Part shown: in pieces, positions 47,371 through 57,921 of the stretch
Numbering within the stretch: position 1 is the stretch's first letter
How the letters are laid out: the number at the start of each line of letters is the position of its first letter
NCBI GenBank assembly: GCA_946894095.1
Contig: OX335649.1
Coordinates: forward strand, 15,146,001-15,210,000
Direction: 5' to 3'
Origin: Incurvaria masculella
Lineage: Eukaryota > Arthropoda > Insecta > Lepidoptera > Incurvariidae
DNA: 64,000 nucleotides
Made by a program: the position numbers and the translations under genes
The notes under the pieces: model-generated
Database searches by the model: none
Seen by the model: the letters and a program-made list of their open reading frames with translations, nothing else
What the model was told of the DNA's origin: nothing

Positions 47371-48229
47371 TATGTATGTATGTATGTTCCTCCATAACTC
47401 TTAAACCGATCATCCGAATTCAATGAAAGTTACTACATGTATATGTAAATACACGGGACACAGGATAGGCTATATATAATTCAGTTCTGCTTACATTACG
47501 ATGTAGCTGTCATACAAACCGGAATCCTCCACGCGGCTCTGCGGGAGGGCCGCGGCTCTAGGAGGGGGGGGGGGGCGCTTACTTTTTAATCACTATCTGC
47601 CTTTATTTCTTCGTTTACTTCTTACAAGCCACGAAACGGACTTTTGGATACGGTTTTTATTAATGTAAGGAGCGATCAACGAGCAAGGATATCGTATGCA
47701 ATTTTACTTGAATTTTTTTACTTGAAAATTGTAGGTGTTAAAAAGGCCTACAGAAAGTTTTACGATATCATGTAGAGCGATAACTTCGAGCCACTCGCCA
47801 GATTTATTTGCGTATTTTATCAACGTATAGCAACTCTGGGCGCAGTCAGATTCCGGATGGGTTACCGTTTTCGATGTTTAAGATGGCTGTGGTTTGTATT
47901 CCTCATAAAAGTAAGGAAGGTGGTAGGGTTAATCGCGCCTTTGTTGGTTTTGTATCAATTTCTATGTAGAAGTGCCAGTGCAGCAAGGGTCTAGCGGCCC
48001 ATGCTCTTAAAATTCGCTCCCAAATGTTTACGAAGCTCTAAGTGGAAATATCTCGATGTTTATCATTAAATCATGCCACATCGGTTCAAATGATTTTGAT
48101 TAATTTTGGTAGATGGATACATAGTCCTGGACCAGCCTTTTGGTGGGTTAATTTTTATCCAGGAAATAATTCAGACGAAAATCAATCCAACAAGACATTG
48201 TCCCGAGCGGAGCCGGGTACCGCAGCTAG
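47371..48229 (-). mobile_element. Retroposon with CTAGCTGCGG start, inverted copy
   Basis: Reverse-complement counterpart of 5425-6297: it starts (on the plus strand) with a TATG-repeat tail at 47371-47386 and finishes with AGCCGGGTACCGCAGCTAG. A 13-G run near 47561-47573 occupies the position of the C-rich block of the other copy. Confidence 0.6.
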
Positions 48230-48332
48230 TACTTAAATATAAATAAACTTTCGTGTGACCGGGTGACTTTAATCCGCCGTTATCGTCTTGCGCACGCTGA
48301 CTAATAAATATACACGGGTGCTAAAATGTAAA

Positions 48333-49116
48333 CTAAAGGTGGCCCAACCCGGCGGGCCTAACTCATTCGCGGGCACGGTACAAAACCGTGCTGTTGGGCT
48401 CTGGGACCTTCTCTGTTTCAAAGAATAAGACAGGCTCCGTGATGAGGAAGATGCAACATGTCCACAAAAAAGACAATGTGCATAGTTTATGATTTGGTAA
48501 GATTTACGAAAATTTTAATTTCAAAATGACTTATAGCTAAAAGTAAACCACGACCGCTGTTATGTTTATTTAGATTTTCACTGTTGTTCGACATAATACT
48601 TAATGTTTACGGATATACAGTGTTAAAAAGGCTCACTTCTTTCCGACGTTTCGTCCACCACGTTGCGGACATCATCAGGGTCGCGGCGCGACCTCGAGGA
48701 CCTCTGACTTCTTCAGAAGTGGACGAAACGTCGGAAAGAAGTGAGCCTTTTTAACACTGTATATCCGTAAACATTAAGTATTACGACCGCTGTAGTCAAA
48801 AGTTTAACAAAAACCAATTAGATCATAAATCTTGATTAAACAAGCTATGTCTGATGACTAATCTTTTTACGATGTTCTTACTTTACCATTGCATAACCCA
48901 CTTCCAAAGTTATTGTATAAAACGCGCGAAAACTTCGAACTTTCGGACCTTATAACTTAGAAACCAAACACAATTTTACAATACCAATGGTCATCAGACA
49001 TCTAGTTCGTTCAAATAAAGCTATTTTGAGCAACATTTTGGATCTCTGACAAGAAATATGGGCGTGATCTTCTTTCCCCTTTTGTATGGGGAGATGAGCG
49101 GGATGGGCCACCTTAA
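48333..49116. mobile_element. TTAA MITE family 1, copy 3, interrupted
   Basis: Homologous end to end with 17662-18211, same orientation. The right flank is TTAA (49113-49116), while the left flank has decayed to CTAA (48333-48336). It is split by a 222-bp insertion at 48561-48782 that duplicated 11 bp of the element. Confidence 0.85.
48561..48782 (-). mobile_element. Hairpin insertion with hammerhead-like core, 11-bp duplication
   Basis: Inserted into the TTAA element with ACGACCGCTGT duplicated at 48550-48560 and 48783-48793. Two 65-bp inverted arms (48594-48658 and 48719-48783, the last base shared with the duplication) match perfectly, starting TAATACTTAATGTTTACGGA. On the minus strand the loop region reads CCTGATGATGTCC, then GTGGACGAAACGTCGG: boxes CTGATGA and GAAAC separated by a GTCC/GGAC stem, the layout of the minimal hammerhead ribozymes reported from Penelope-like retroelements. 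An extra T after CTGATGA and a weak stem I make activity doubtful. Probably a rearranged end of such an element. Confidence 0.6.
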
Positions 49117-49659
49117 AGCTTTAATACTACTGGCTGCCTCATTTGGTCAACAGCTTGGAGCAGAGTAAATAATGTACTTTCGCTCGGATTCGCGTCCAAC
49201 AAAAACATCTCGATGACGCGACGCCAGTCCCCACCGTGTTGGTTCAAATAATTAGATAGAATAGTGGTTACGAAAGTCGATTTTGTTAGACATCAATGTT
49301 TGGAAAATCCACTTTAGGAGAATAATGACGTATTCAAGGCGAATGTACAACTTTTTTAACATTTAAACTAAAATTTTGGCTTTTTTGCATACAATTTAAT
49401 TCTTTAATGTGGCATGTTTCGACAATGCCAGTAACGTGCTGTTTTATTGTATTTATTTCCGCAAAATAGTTTTTCATTTCAAAAAACCTAACCACTGCAT
49501 ATTGTTGATAATTTCGATAGATATTCGGTTATTCGTTGTATTTTCCTAACATATTTAGGGGACATAACACACCTCAACTTCACTCTTTTCGCTGACCGAA
49601 TTGTTTGCTAACCCTATTACCGCCCAGCAAAAAATCTAGGACACCCTTGCCTTGATAAG

Positions 49660-49955
49660 ATTTCTGGCTGGACAAAGGAGTGGCTATTGTCGCTCAATGG
49701 CAGTAAATGCACTGTGCTACACCTAGTATCCAAAAATCCACATCACTCTTACTGGCTTGATGAAAAAATGATAGAGACAGTGGCAACGCAAGCATGATCT
49801 CGGTGTGATATTTTCAGAAGATCTTAAATTGGTGTGTCTCCAATTTATTTATTTTTTAAATACACAAGTGCACTTCGGGAAAATTAAATTCACGCATCAG
49901 CTACAAGCTGCTAGTGATAATAATAACATAATAATAATAATAATAATATAGTGTT
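49660..49955 (+). mobile_element. Jockey/CR1-like LINE remnant, reverse-transcriptase part
   Basis: The plus-strand frame reads WLLSLNGSKCTVLHLVSKNP, then HHSYWLDEKMIETVATQ, and after a frameshift HDLGVIFSEDLKL. This follows the FN-x-x-KC ... NP-x-x-Y-x-L ... KDLGV ... DLK pattern located after the catalytic box of jockey/CR1-group reverse transcriptases. The frame is broken. A 3' part with CATCAGCTACAAGCTGCTAG and a (TAA)n tail follows at 49905-49950. Confidence 0.65.
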
Positions 49956-50586
49956 TTATGAAACTACGGTGCTATAAAAGCACTGAATGCAATGCGCATT
50001 GAATGTCACCGTCTGAAATTATTATGATGACGGAATTTCCAGAGACGAATTCCGTTATCAGCACAACGTTACAAATATGTACGGCGATATAATGTTGTAA
50101 GTAGCGTGGCGTCATTTTTCGTCGCGCCCGTTGTATGGAAGTTATTTCCCCATATATTCTTCACCTCCATGGATAAAAGCGAAAACTTCTTTATAGCAAA
50201 ATTGTGTTAAAAGTAAAAAATAGACCGTGTTTTCGCCTGAAAACTATTCTAGCTTATATTAGTCTCTATAACTTCTATTAGTTGTAGTTCTCATCCTAGG
50301 TAGTTTGTTTTTTGTTTTGTTTTATTTTTGCCTCCTGTGGAATATATGCCTGGTCCAGTTTTAAACAGTCGTAAATGCATTTTTATTGGATTCTGGTTGT
50401 AACTTTTTTGCAACCATAAAACACAAATTGGATTTTTTTGAAAAATGCAAAACACACCCTTTTTCTTTTTAGTAAAACAATATTCCTAATTACCAAATCG
50501 TTGCGTTCATTTACATTCCAATCTACACGATCATATTGTTCAAATGTATGTAATATGTGTGTTTGATGGAAGGAATATAGCGTTAA

Positions 50587-50656
50587 ATCCCTTGGGCATC
50601 GTCGGGCACCTTTTTGTGGACCTAGACAAAAAGGTACCCGACGATGCCCATGGGAT
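50587..50656. repeat. Long imperfect palindrome, 31-bp arms
   Basis: Arms 50587-50617 and 50626-50656 (GGGCATCGTCGGGCACCTTT against AAAGGTACCCGACGATGCCC) differ at only two pairs around an 8-base loop. The right arm continues into the repeat shared with 10340-10440. Confidence 0.8.
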
Positions 50657-50914
50657 TTTGAACCTTCATAGGGGCTGCTAAAACTTTACCGACCGGCCAG
50701 ATGATTCTTTGAGCTTTTACTTTGGGGAAAACACCTGTGGAGTAAATGGCTGCATTCCCGCCACAGTGTGTCAAACTAAATACTTGATTACCTAAAGGGG
50801 AAAAGGGCTAACTCTTATATTCACAATTTTTCAAAGAAACTAGCGAAGAAAAAAACACAAAACAACTCCGCAGAGTGTTCGCATATCTACAAAATAATAA
50901 CCTACTTAAAATAA

Positions 50915-51118
50915 ATTGCCACAAGAAGTGATAAGTGCTAACTCAGTGACCAGTTTTAAAAACAAATCGGACAAATATAAAAAGCGAAGTACAAATAAAA
51001 ACGAAATTTAAAAAAACTTTACTTATAAAAATATGAATACAGTTCACTCAATAATTAAAATACACGCAACAGCTTGTAGCTGCTAGTGTAAGTAACAAAT
51101 AATATAATAATAATAATA
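50915..51118 (+). mobile_element. LINE 3' end: ORF2 C-terminus and (TAA)n tail
   Basis: Frame NKLPQEVISANSVTSFKNK, then SDKY, is the usual W-N-x-LP-x-x-V ... S-x-x-x-FK C-terminus of jockey/CR1-group LINEs. A 3' UTR with ACGCAACAGCTTGTAGCTGC follows and ends in (TAA)n, like the copy at 49905-49950, so both derive from one family. Confidence 0.6.
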
Positions 51119-51512
51119 GTTTTCATATTTTTTTGGAATAGCTAGAACCTAAACTGCAAAATTACTGGCAAAATCGAGAAGATTGAAAACATCAATCTAA
51201 GGTTGATAAAATAATATAAACAGTTGAGAATAAATAAACAGTTGACATCGACATCGATTCTCCTCTCCACCGACATTAGATCGCCACTATTCGCTCGATC
51301 TTGACCGGAGAAATGTTGAAAAGCGTTCGAGACTCTTGCAAAAGCAGCGGTGACCTCCAGTCGGACGGTCGGGCATCTCATCTCATTTCATTAGAGAATT
51401 TCACTCAAAAATATATTAGCGATCTCATAGAAGCACTTGTGATATCCAAAGATTTTGAATACAAAATATTCCTTCAAGGTATAACTCAGTGGAGATATTT
51501 AACTCTATCAAA

Positions 51513-54500
51513 ATGATTGGAAAAGTTGCAGCTGGAATTATAGTAAGTAAATTTTATTTTATTTCTCTATCGTTATCTAATAATTCCAATTCCTCGTCTA
51601 TTAACATATATTAAGGTGGGCCCGTAAGCATCAGAAAATAACACGGCCCATACAAACGTAGTTTACTAATTACACTAAAAACGCCTTTCCCATTTGCTTG
51701 ATATTAATACTAGACTACTCGTTTCGGACTATCGTGCAGGACCTAACATTTTATTTGTATGTTGAACTCATATTTCTTCTCCATACAAAATTTGACCCCC
51801 TTTAAGTTTATTTTTCACCACAAAAGGTAGCCTATATCCTTTCCCAAGGTGAAGACTCACTACCAAATTTAATTAAAATTGGCTCAACGATTTAAGTGTG
51901 AAAACGGAACAGACAGAGAGAGTTACTTTAAAATTTATGATATTAAATATAGTATGTCTGGCAACCAATATAGTGTGTACATATTTTTGCTTTTCAACTG
52001 CTTTTGTATAGTATCTCGGAGAAATTAAAACGTGTTTAAAGATTTTATTTTTGCTGTTACATTACTAGTTTTTAATTTTTCAAAAAAGCTTCAATGTGCA
52101 GACACGGTGGTTTTCAATTTATTAATTATTTAGGGGAATCGTAGTTTTCTGATACTTCCGGGCCCACAATAAGCAGATTATTTTAAGATATATCTTTGAC
52201 TAATAACTATTCGAAGATATATCTATTGAAGAACAGGTAATCTAGTTACTGATCTTTTTCCCAGTTTAATTTCACATAATTTACCCAATTACGGCTATGT
52301 GCGATTCGTTTATTCTCATAGGTTTATAATAATATTTATGGACAACATAGAACGTTAGGTTGAGATGTTGTATGTATCTTCCAAAATATTAAAATTGTAT
52401 CTAACTGTAGCACATACTAAATCCGAAATGACGAACCAGTTTTTTTTAGTAATAACTTTTACTTACGAAGTTAGGTGCTTATTCAACTTTCTCCTATCCT
52501 TGTTTTGTAAATACGTGTAACTAGAACAACATCCATACATGCTTATACAAAGAAGGCAAGCGACTTCGAAATAGAGCGCATAACATGCAAACGAAAGTGT
52601 ACTTAACACTGACCTTTCGTCCTACAAGTCTCAACTTAAAAAAGTAACGGTGCATTGTCCATCAACATTCATCTGGCTCCGTGTGCTATTGAACTTGAGC
52701 TCTCGACCCTGGTGATCTCGACACTCGACTCTCGTCGCCACCAGCGTTTGGGCGTTTCATTTATATTGCCGCTTCGCCCGTCGTTCAGTCAATGCGATGG
52801 TACCAATCCGACCTTCCATACTTACTAGGTGGCAGGAATAATCCTGTACGGTACAGGATTATTCCTGCCACCTAGTAAGCATGGGAGGGGATCTTACGTT
52901 GGATTCGAACCACGATCGACAAATAATTTATTTATGTATTTCTATATTATTCATTTTCGACGACATCACGGGAAGCAATTCAGTGAATTCACTTGTATCA
53001 TTGTGCCGTAATCCACACTGCAAAATACTGAACTGGATATAAATGGCTACTGCCACACCTACTGTTGCTATATTAGCAAAACATAAAATATGGCTGGATT
53101 AACCTTACCACCCATAAGTATGTAGTAAGGAAACCTACAATTTTTCTCGGAGCTCGAACCACGAACGACGAATATTTTCGTCGCCTCTTACGACACCCAC
53201 GGGAATATATGCAGTGAGATCACTGGTATTCTTTCAAGTGCTGGAACCAACATAGCCAAGTGATTGAAATCCAAGTTAACATGTCACTTTTTCGGAAAAG
53301 TATTACTAAGTATACCTAAAGTATACCTCATATTTTTCACCAAAAGTGACGAGTTTTTTAACCAAATATTGTACACTCCGCACAAGAATGGCCCGTAAGC
53401 TGTGTTCCCCATACAAACGTTGTTTACTAATAATTTGAATACAACTATACCAATTTACTTGATATTTGGTAAGTAATATCTGTGCCAGCACGTTATCGTT
53501 TTGCTGAAAAATCTTAACCAAGTCAAATAATTATAGATCATTAATTTCTCTGTTGTGTGACATTTGTCTCGAAAAACAAAAACGTGCAGACATAGATATT
53601 TATTGACTGATATTCGATACCAAATTGGTTTTCGAATGATTAGTAAACAACAAGTGAATGGGGAGCGTAATTTTCTGATGCTTGTGGGTGATAACAGTTC
53701 CTGAAGGGTGTAAACGAAACCATATTTTATTATTTAAAAAAATAACTACGACTTATTTTCGAATTTAAATAAAATTAAATGCATTGATGGTCTAGCTAAA
53801 TTTGAAACCTGTGACGGTAAATTTCGTACCCTCATATTCTGTGTTCAAACTTTTTTATGAAAATGTATGACGTATTTGTCTAATTTGAGGACACAGAGCA
53901 CCAGCGACTTCCAGGTTTCTCTTTAAATTATAACTAGACCATCAATCTACATATTATTTATTTTTATAATTACCGAAATTCTTCGTGGTTATTTTCAAAC
54001 ATAATTAAATGTTGCTTTACTTACGTCCTTATCAAACTGAACACAATCGGGTCTGATCACCCTCTTAAGTTGAAAAAATGTATACCACTGTACACATACA
54101 CAATGTATAGACCACATTTAGATAAATAATGTGCAAACACAGATATTTGCTGACTGATATTAGCATGGACCTACATTAAATATCAATTCAAAAAACTAAA
54201 AAAACCACCTTGAAGTTTTTTGCCTGTAAAACATTTGTATGAGAAACATAAAAAAAACATAATTTATAGACCAGTGAAGTTTCTTTGCGGGTTCTTCTTC
54301 ACTGGTTGATCGAATCCGCGGATCAATAAAATTGTGACATGACTTAGTGTAGTTTTACTACCAGAAGTTGAATAAATAAATGAAATGAAATGAAATATAA
54401 TTTACAGGGAATGTGACATGTATGTATGTATAATCGACCGTGAAGCAAGGACACATGAATTGAAGAGAGAGCCCAATAAAAATAACTACTTTACGAATAT

Positions 54501-57338
54501 ACCGTAAGGCTGGACCCGAACCAGCAAAACATACCATCCGCGGGTATTGCGTCTACCAATTTTGCCACCGGCTGTATATTTGGAATTCGGAATTCTCCTA
54601 CAGTCCCTCCTCCTGTAATAAATGCCTCCTACTAACACAGTGTTTAAGATTATACCTACATGCATTGATTTAACGCTTCATCTGCGTTGCGGACATTGAC
54701 TGCAAAGATTAAACAATCAAACATTGCCGTCATCACCAAAATCGTATTTGGATTCAGACGCTAGAGCCAGTCCTAGGTTGACTTAAGTAAATATACTTTT
54801 TCGTACTAAACGTACGTCGCTTATTCCAAGGAATGTGACATGAATGTATGTATAATCGACCGTGAAGCAAGGACACATAGGAAGAGCCCAGTAAAAAGAA
54901 CTACTTTACGCATATACTGCAAGGCTGGACCCGAACCAGCAAAACATACCATTTGCGGGTATTGCGTCTGCGAATTTTTACTGGTCTCTTGCTTCAATTA
55001 ATGTGTCCTTGCTTCACGGTCAATTATACATCCATAGATGTCACATTCCTTGGAATAAACGACGTACCTGCTTAGTACGAAAAAGTATATTTATATAATT
55101 TACAGGCCAGTCTTATATATGGGATTAGATAAATAGGCAAATTAATCCAGATTTTTATATTCAACATAGAATTGTCAGTTTTAGGGTTCCTATTAAATTT
55201 AAACTTTATTCATAATTAATGGTTTTAAAATAGCATTTTGAATTTTCAGTTGACTGTCACCTGCTGCCTCGTTTCTAGTTTAACTGCACGGCCAGCCGAA
55301 AACCAGTAAGTTTTGAATTTTAAAATAAAACTAACAGAAATAATGGGCTTTCGCTATAATCAGCACCTAATTAATATTTTAAGTTTATTTTATAACAGTG
55401 ATTCATTGTGTAGGAAGGCAGATAAATACTTCTGATTTTTATCTTAAATCCCATGATTCATTTAAAAAAAAACTTTGAATTAATAAATAAAATGATTTTA
55501 TCTTATTGAAAGAACTAACGCTCTGAAGAACCAACTAATTTATGCACACTGCTTTCGGAATCGTTTTTGCACTTTTCAGTAAATATTGTAACAACAGGTA
55601 ACGGTTTCTCTTGGAGATCACTAACACAGTATTTGTTTTTCTGTTCCGGAGGTTTTATTTACTCGGAAGTGTATTTAACGGGTATTTGCGTCGGTAACAA
55701 TGCTTCGAAAGTGATAACAAGTTGTGGGTATCAAGAACTCAAGAAAAGGTAGATATAACGGTTACTAATTTAAGTTTACTTGCTTTTGGTATAACTTCAA
55801 ATATATTTATATAATTTGCACGGTTATAGGTTGCGATTCAAAATTAACATGAATAAATTTAATTGAGAAAATTAACGATTACAATTATATGAACTGTTAT
55901 TTTAATTTTCAGCAATGAGAGGCAAATTATAATAGAAATTCCAACAGAGTCTCAAACAATGACGTTAAAACCAAGCAAAGAAGCAAATCCGACAGACGAG
56001 CCTAAGCGAGACCCCACGAGAGAGATCATTGAGAAAATAAAACAAATAAATCAACACCTTAAGAAACCGAGTAAAAAGCCTTTATTTAATTTCAACAAAT
56101 ATCAGATATCAGTAGAAAATCGAGAGGATAATACTAGAGATATACTAGAGAAAATAAAACTTATAAATGAAAGAATCGAAAAAGAAGCCGACATGGATAA
56201 TACCATACATGAAGCACGCATAAAAAATCAAAGAGAAGAAGAAAACGATCTGATGGTAAACAGATTGTTAAATGTACGAACTAAAAGGTCAAACGTGCAA
56301 AGGCTAAAACAATCAGTAAAATTGAGTGACTATAAACCTATATCATACAGTTTGCCTGCATTTAATGTAATTGATGATGATAACTTTTTAGTTCCGATTC
56401 CTTTAAACGACTATTACATCAACACTAATATAGGGTATAGAAGTAGTCCTATGTTCAGGCAATTTCCTTCACTGCCTATTTCACTTCCATCTATACCTTG
56501 GCCACTAGCACAATATTTTCCAATTATTATTAAAGATCCTTTTCTCGCTCTGATTCATGGTGGTGGCCTAAATAACATAGTCGAATATGGACAAGCTGCT
56601 GACGTTTGCAATAAAGGTCAACTGAAAACGCACAAATTTGACAACTTTGCTAGCGATAAAATCGTTGAAGATGATAACAATATTTTGGACGAAAATTATG
56701 CTAACAGTATTACAGTGGAAGCTAGCCTCCCTAAATCTAGACGTTCAACAAGATCAATTAAGTCGAATAGTTTCGACCAAGTCACAAATGAAGTAAAGAA
56801 ATTGGTAGGTAAATCTAAGAAATCCAAGAAATCATCTAAAATCAGCATCTCCAAGAAACCAACGCGACTAAGCCTACAGAATTATGATCAAACAGAAGCA
56901 TTAGATACTAACGATAAGGTCACTGAAGATGACGATGATGGTGATTTGAGATTCACGGAGTTTGGTTTGTTTGGGAACAAGAAGCCAGTAGCGCCAAGCC
57001 CTGGATTCTTTATAAATAGGCTAAAGGTGCGACGCGGTGGCGTTGCTATAGCTGGCCCAGGAGGGGTAGCAACTGCAGGTCGTGGTGGAACAGCTATCGT
57101 GGGACCGGGTGGACTCGCTTACACACAGCCTGGAGGACTGGCAATCGCTGGACCGTCGGCACGTGTAGTAGCACTCTCTTCAGATGCCGATTTGAACCAA
57201 CTGATATCTCATATTCACAAGCAACAGGCAGACCAAAGAAACGATAAGTCAATTCCGAGAGAGTTAGAAGTCGCTCCAGGAGGCAAAGTGGTGGCTACTG
57301 GACCCGTGGTGTATTACAATAATACTGAAGAAGCGTGA
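51513..57338 (+). CDS. Secreted DUF4774-type glycine-motif protein, form A
   Basis: Exons 51513-51542, 55250-55305 and 55913-57338 join in phase to 503 residues. The first two encode a signal peptide split by a 3.7-kb intron (MIGKVAAGII, then LTVTCCLVSSLTARPAEN), with likely cleavage after Ala23. The third exon holds two related charged repeats (DPTREIIEKIKQINQHL and NTRDILEKIKLINERI), a hydrophobic Pro-rich middle (LPSIPWPLAQYFPIIIKDP), Lys/Ser-rich basic stretches and a C-terminal module of GVAIAGPGG, GTAIVGPGG and GLAIAGPSA units. That module matches insect extracellular proteins I recall as DUF4774; function unknown. No AATAAA or ATTAAA occurs between 57341 and 57921, so the exon may not be the true transcript end. 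Confidence 0.8.
51617..52166. mobile_element. Inverted-repeat element (GTGGGCCC ends), long copy
   Basis: Ends GTGGGCCCGTAAGCATCAGA and, complemented, GTGGGCCCGGAAGTATCAGA. A shorter relative is at 53386-53692. Located in intron 1 of the DUF4774-type gene. No coding capacity. An internal stretch (about 51780-51960) absent from the short copy may be a secondary insertion. Confidence 0.65.
52745..52940. repeat. Dispersed repeat with perfect 29-bp palindrome
   Basis: Contains TTGCCGCTTCGCCCGTCG and CTTACTAGGTGGCAGGAATA, relatives of the 40-200 family. At 52821-52849 and 52851-52879 the sequence is a perfect inverted repeat around a single base, as though two opposed copies had fused head to head. 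Confidence 0.65.
53090..53215 (+). repeat. Dispersed retroposon-like repeat fragment
   Basis: GGATTAACCTTACCACCCAT, AAGGAAACCTACAATTTTTC and CTCTTACGACACCCACGGGA match the same dispersed family as 40-200 and 30535-30735. Intron 1 of the DUF4774-type gene. Confidence 0.5.
53386..53692. mobile_element. Inverted-repeat element (GGCCCGTAAG ends), short copy
   Basis: Shares with 51617-52166 the ends TGGCCCGTAAGC and TTTTCTGATGCTTGTGGG plus CCCATACAAACGT and AACGTGCAGACAT inside. About 300 bp. Confidence 0.5.
54251..54398 (+). mobile_element. LINE 3' end, near-identical to 35994-36143
   Basis: Same AATTTATAGACCAGTGAAGT, GATCGAATCCGCGGATCAA and ATGAAATGAAATGAAAT tail, with only a few differences from the GPN1-intron copy, suggesting a recent insertion. 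Intron 1 of the DUF4774-type gene. Confidence 0.65.
54408..54590 (-). mobile_element. tRNA-derived SINE-like unit with boxes A and B
   Basis: On the minus strand TGGCAAAATTGG (54556-54567) matches an RNA polymerase III box A, and GGTTCGGGTCC (54512-54522) matches box B about 35 bases later, with CCGGTGGCAAAATTGGTAGA reading like the 5' half of a tRNA. The acceptor stem cannot be completed, so this is a tRNA-like retroposon rather than a tRNA gene. The same sequence recurs in 54788-55093. Confidence 0.5.
54788..55093. mobile_element. 306-bp element with long inverted ends
   Basis: Ends TAAATATACTTTTTCGTACT and AGTACGAAAAAGTATATTTA continue inward as imperfect inverted repeats of about 90 bp (CTTATTCCAAGGAATGTGAC against TGTCACATTCCTTGGAATAA). 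The left half also holds the tRNA-like segment seen at 54408-54590. Related fragments are at 11500-11562 and 62345-62500. Confidence 0.75.
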
Positions 57339-57921
57339 AGAATAGTCATCTTTCATATATTACCTGATTTAACTTTTCAATAAGTGTGTTATTGTGCATC
57401 TAAATGATATGTGTACAAAAAGCGACATATTTTTCTATTCACTGTAAGAGTGCAAAAACGCTTCGAAAACGTAAGTTTCATTAACTAAGGTGCATAACGT
57501 TTAAGCCATGAAATCTGCGGTATCCGGCTTCCACTAAAAATGTCTGTCTGGACTAAGGTTATATTTAAGGCTATATTTTAATCGAGATAAAAACCTATAT
57601 AATAAGTATAATTTTCTCGATTTAAATTGAGTCATGAAATTAATACTACTATAATACATTTCATCAAAAAAGGTTGGTGGGTAAGCCAACAAATTCACTC
57701 TTCAAACGATTCAAGCATCTTATTCACGTTACATATTTAGGTAGGTAAACGAACAACCATTTACCCATTTAAACAGAAGCCTAATTTTAAGATAATTTAA
57801 CCTTAATTATAAGAAGAAGGTAAGAAAATTGGTTTCGTAAATTAACTAACTAATATAAAAGTCTGAATTTTATTATTTAATTTTACAAAACATCTTTAAT
57901 ATTGTTCTGCTCGTTCGATAG

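Noticed and set aside
54505..54575. A tRNA gene on the minus strand
   Set aside because: Boxes A and B are present, but no paired acceptor stem or proper anticodon arm can be drawn, and the sequence recurs in a nearby repeat.
55580..55752. Possible extra exon of the DUF4774-type gene after a TTTTCAG at 55573-55579
   Set aside because: The phase does not fit the leader without immediate stop, and the encoded stretch lacks family features; a tiny 18-bp exon is possible but unsupported.
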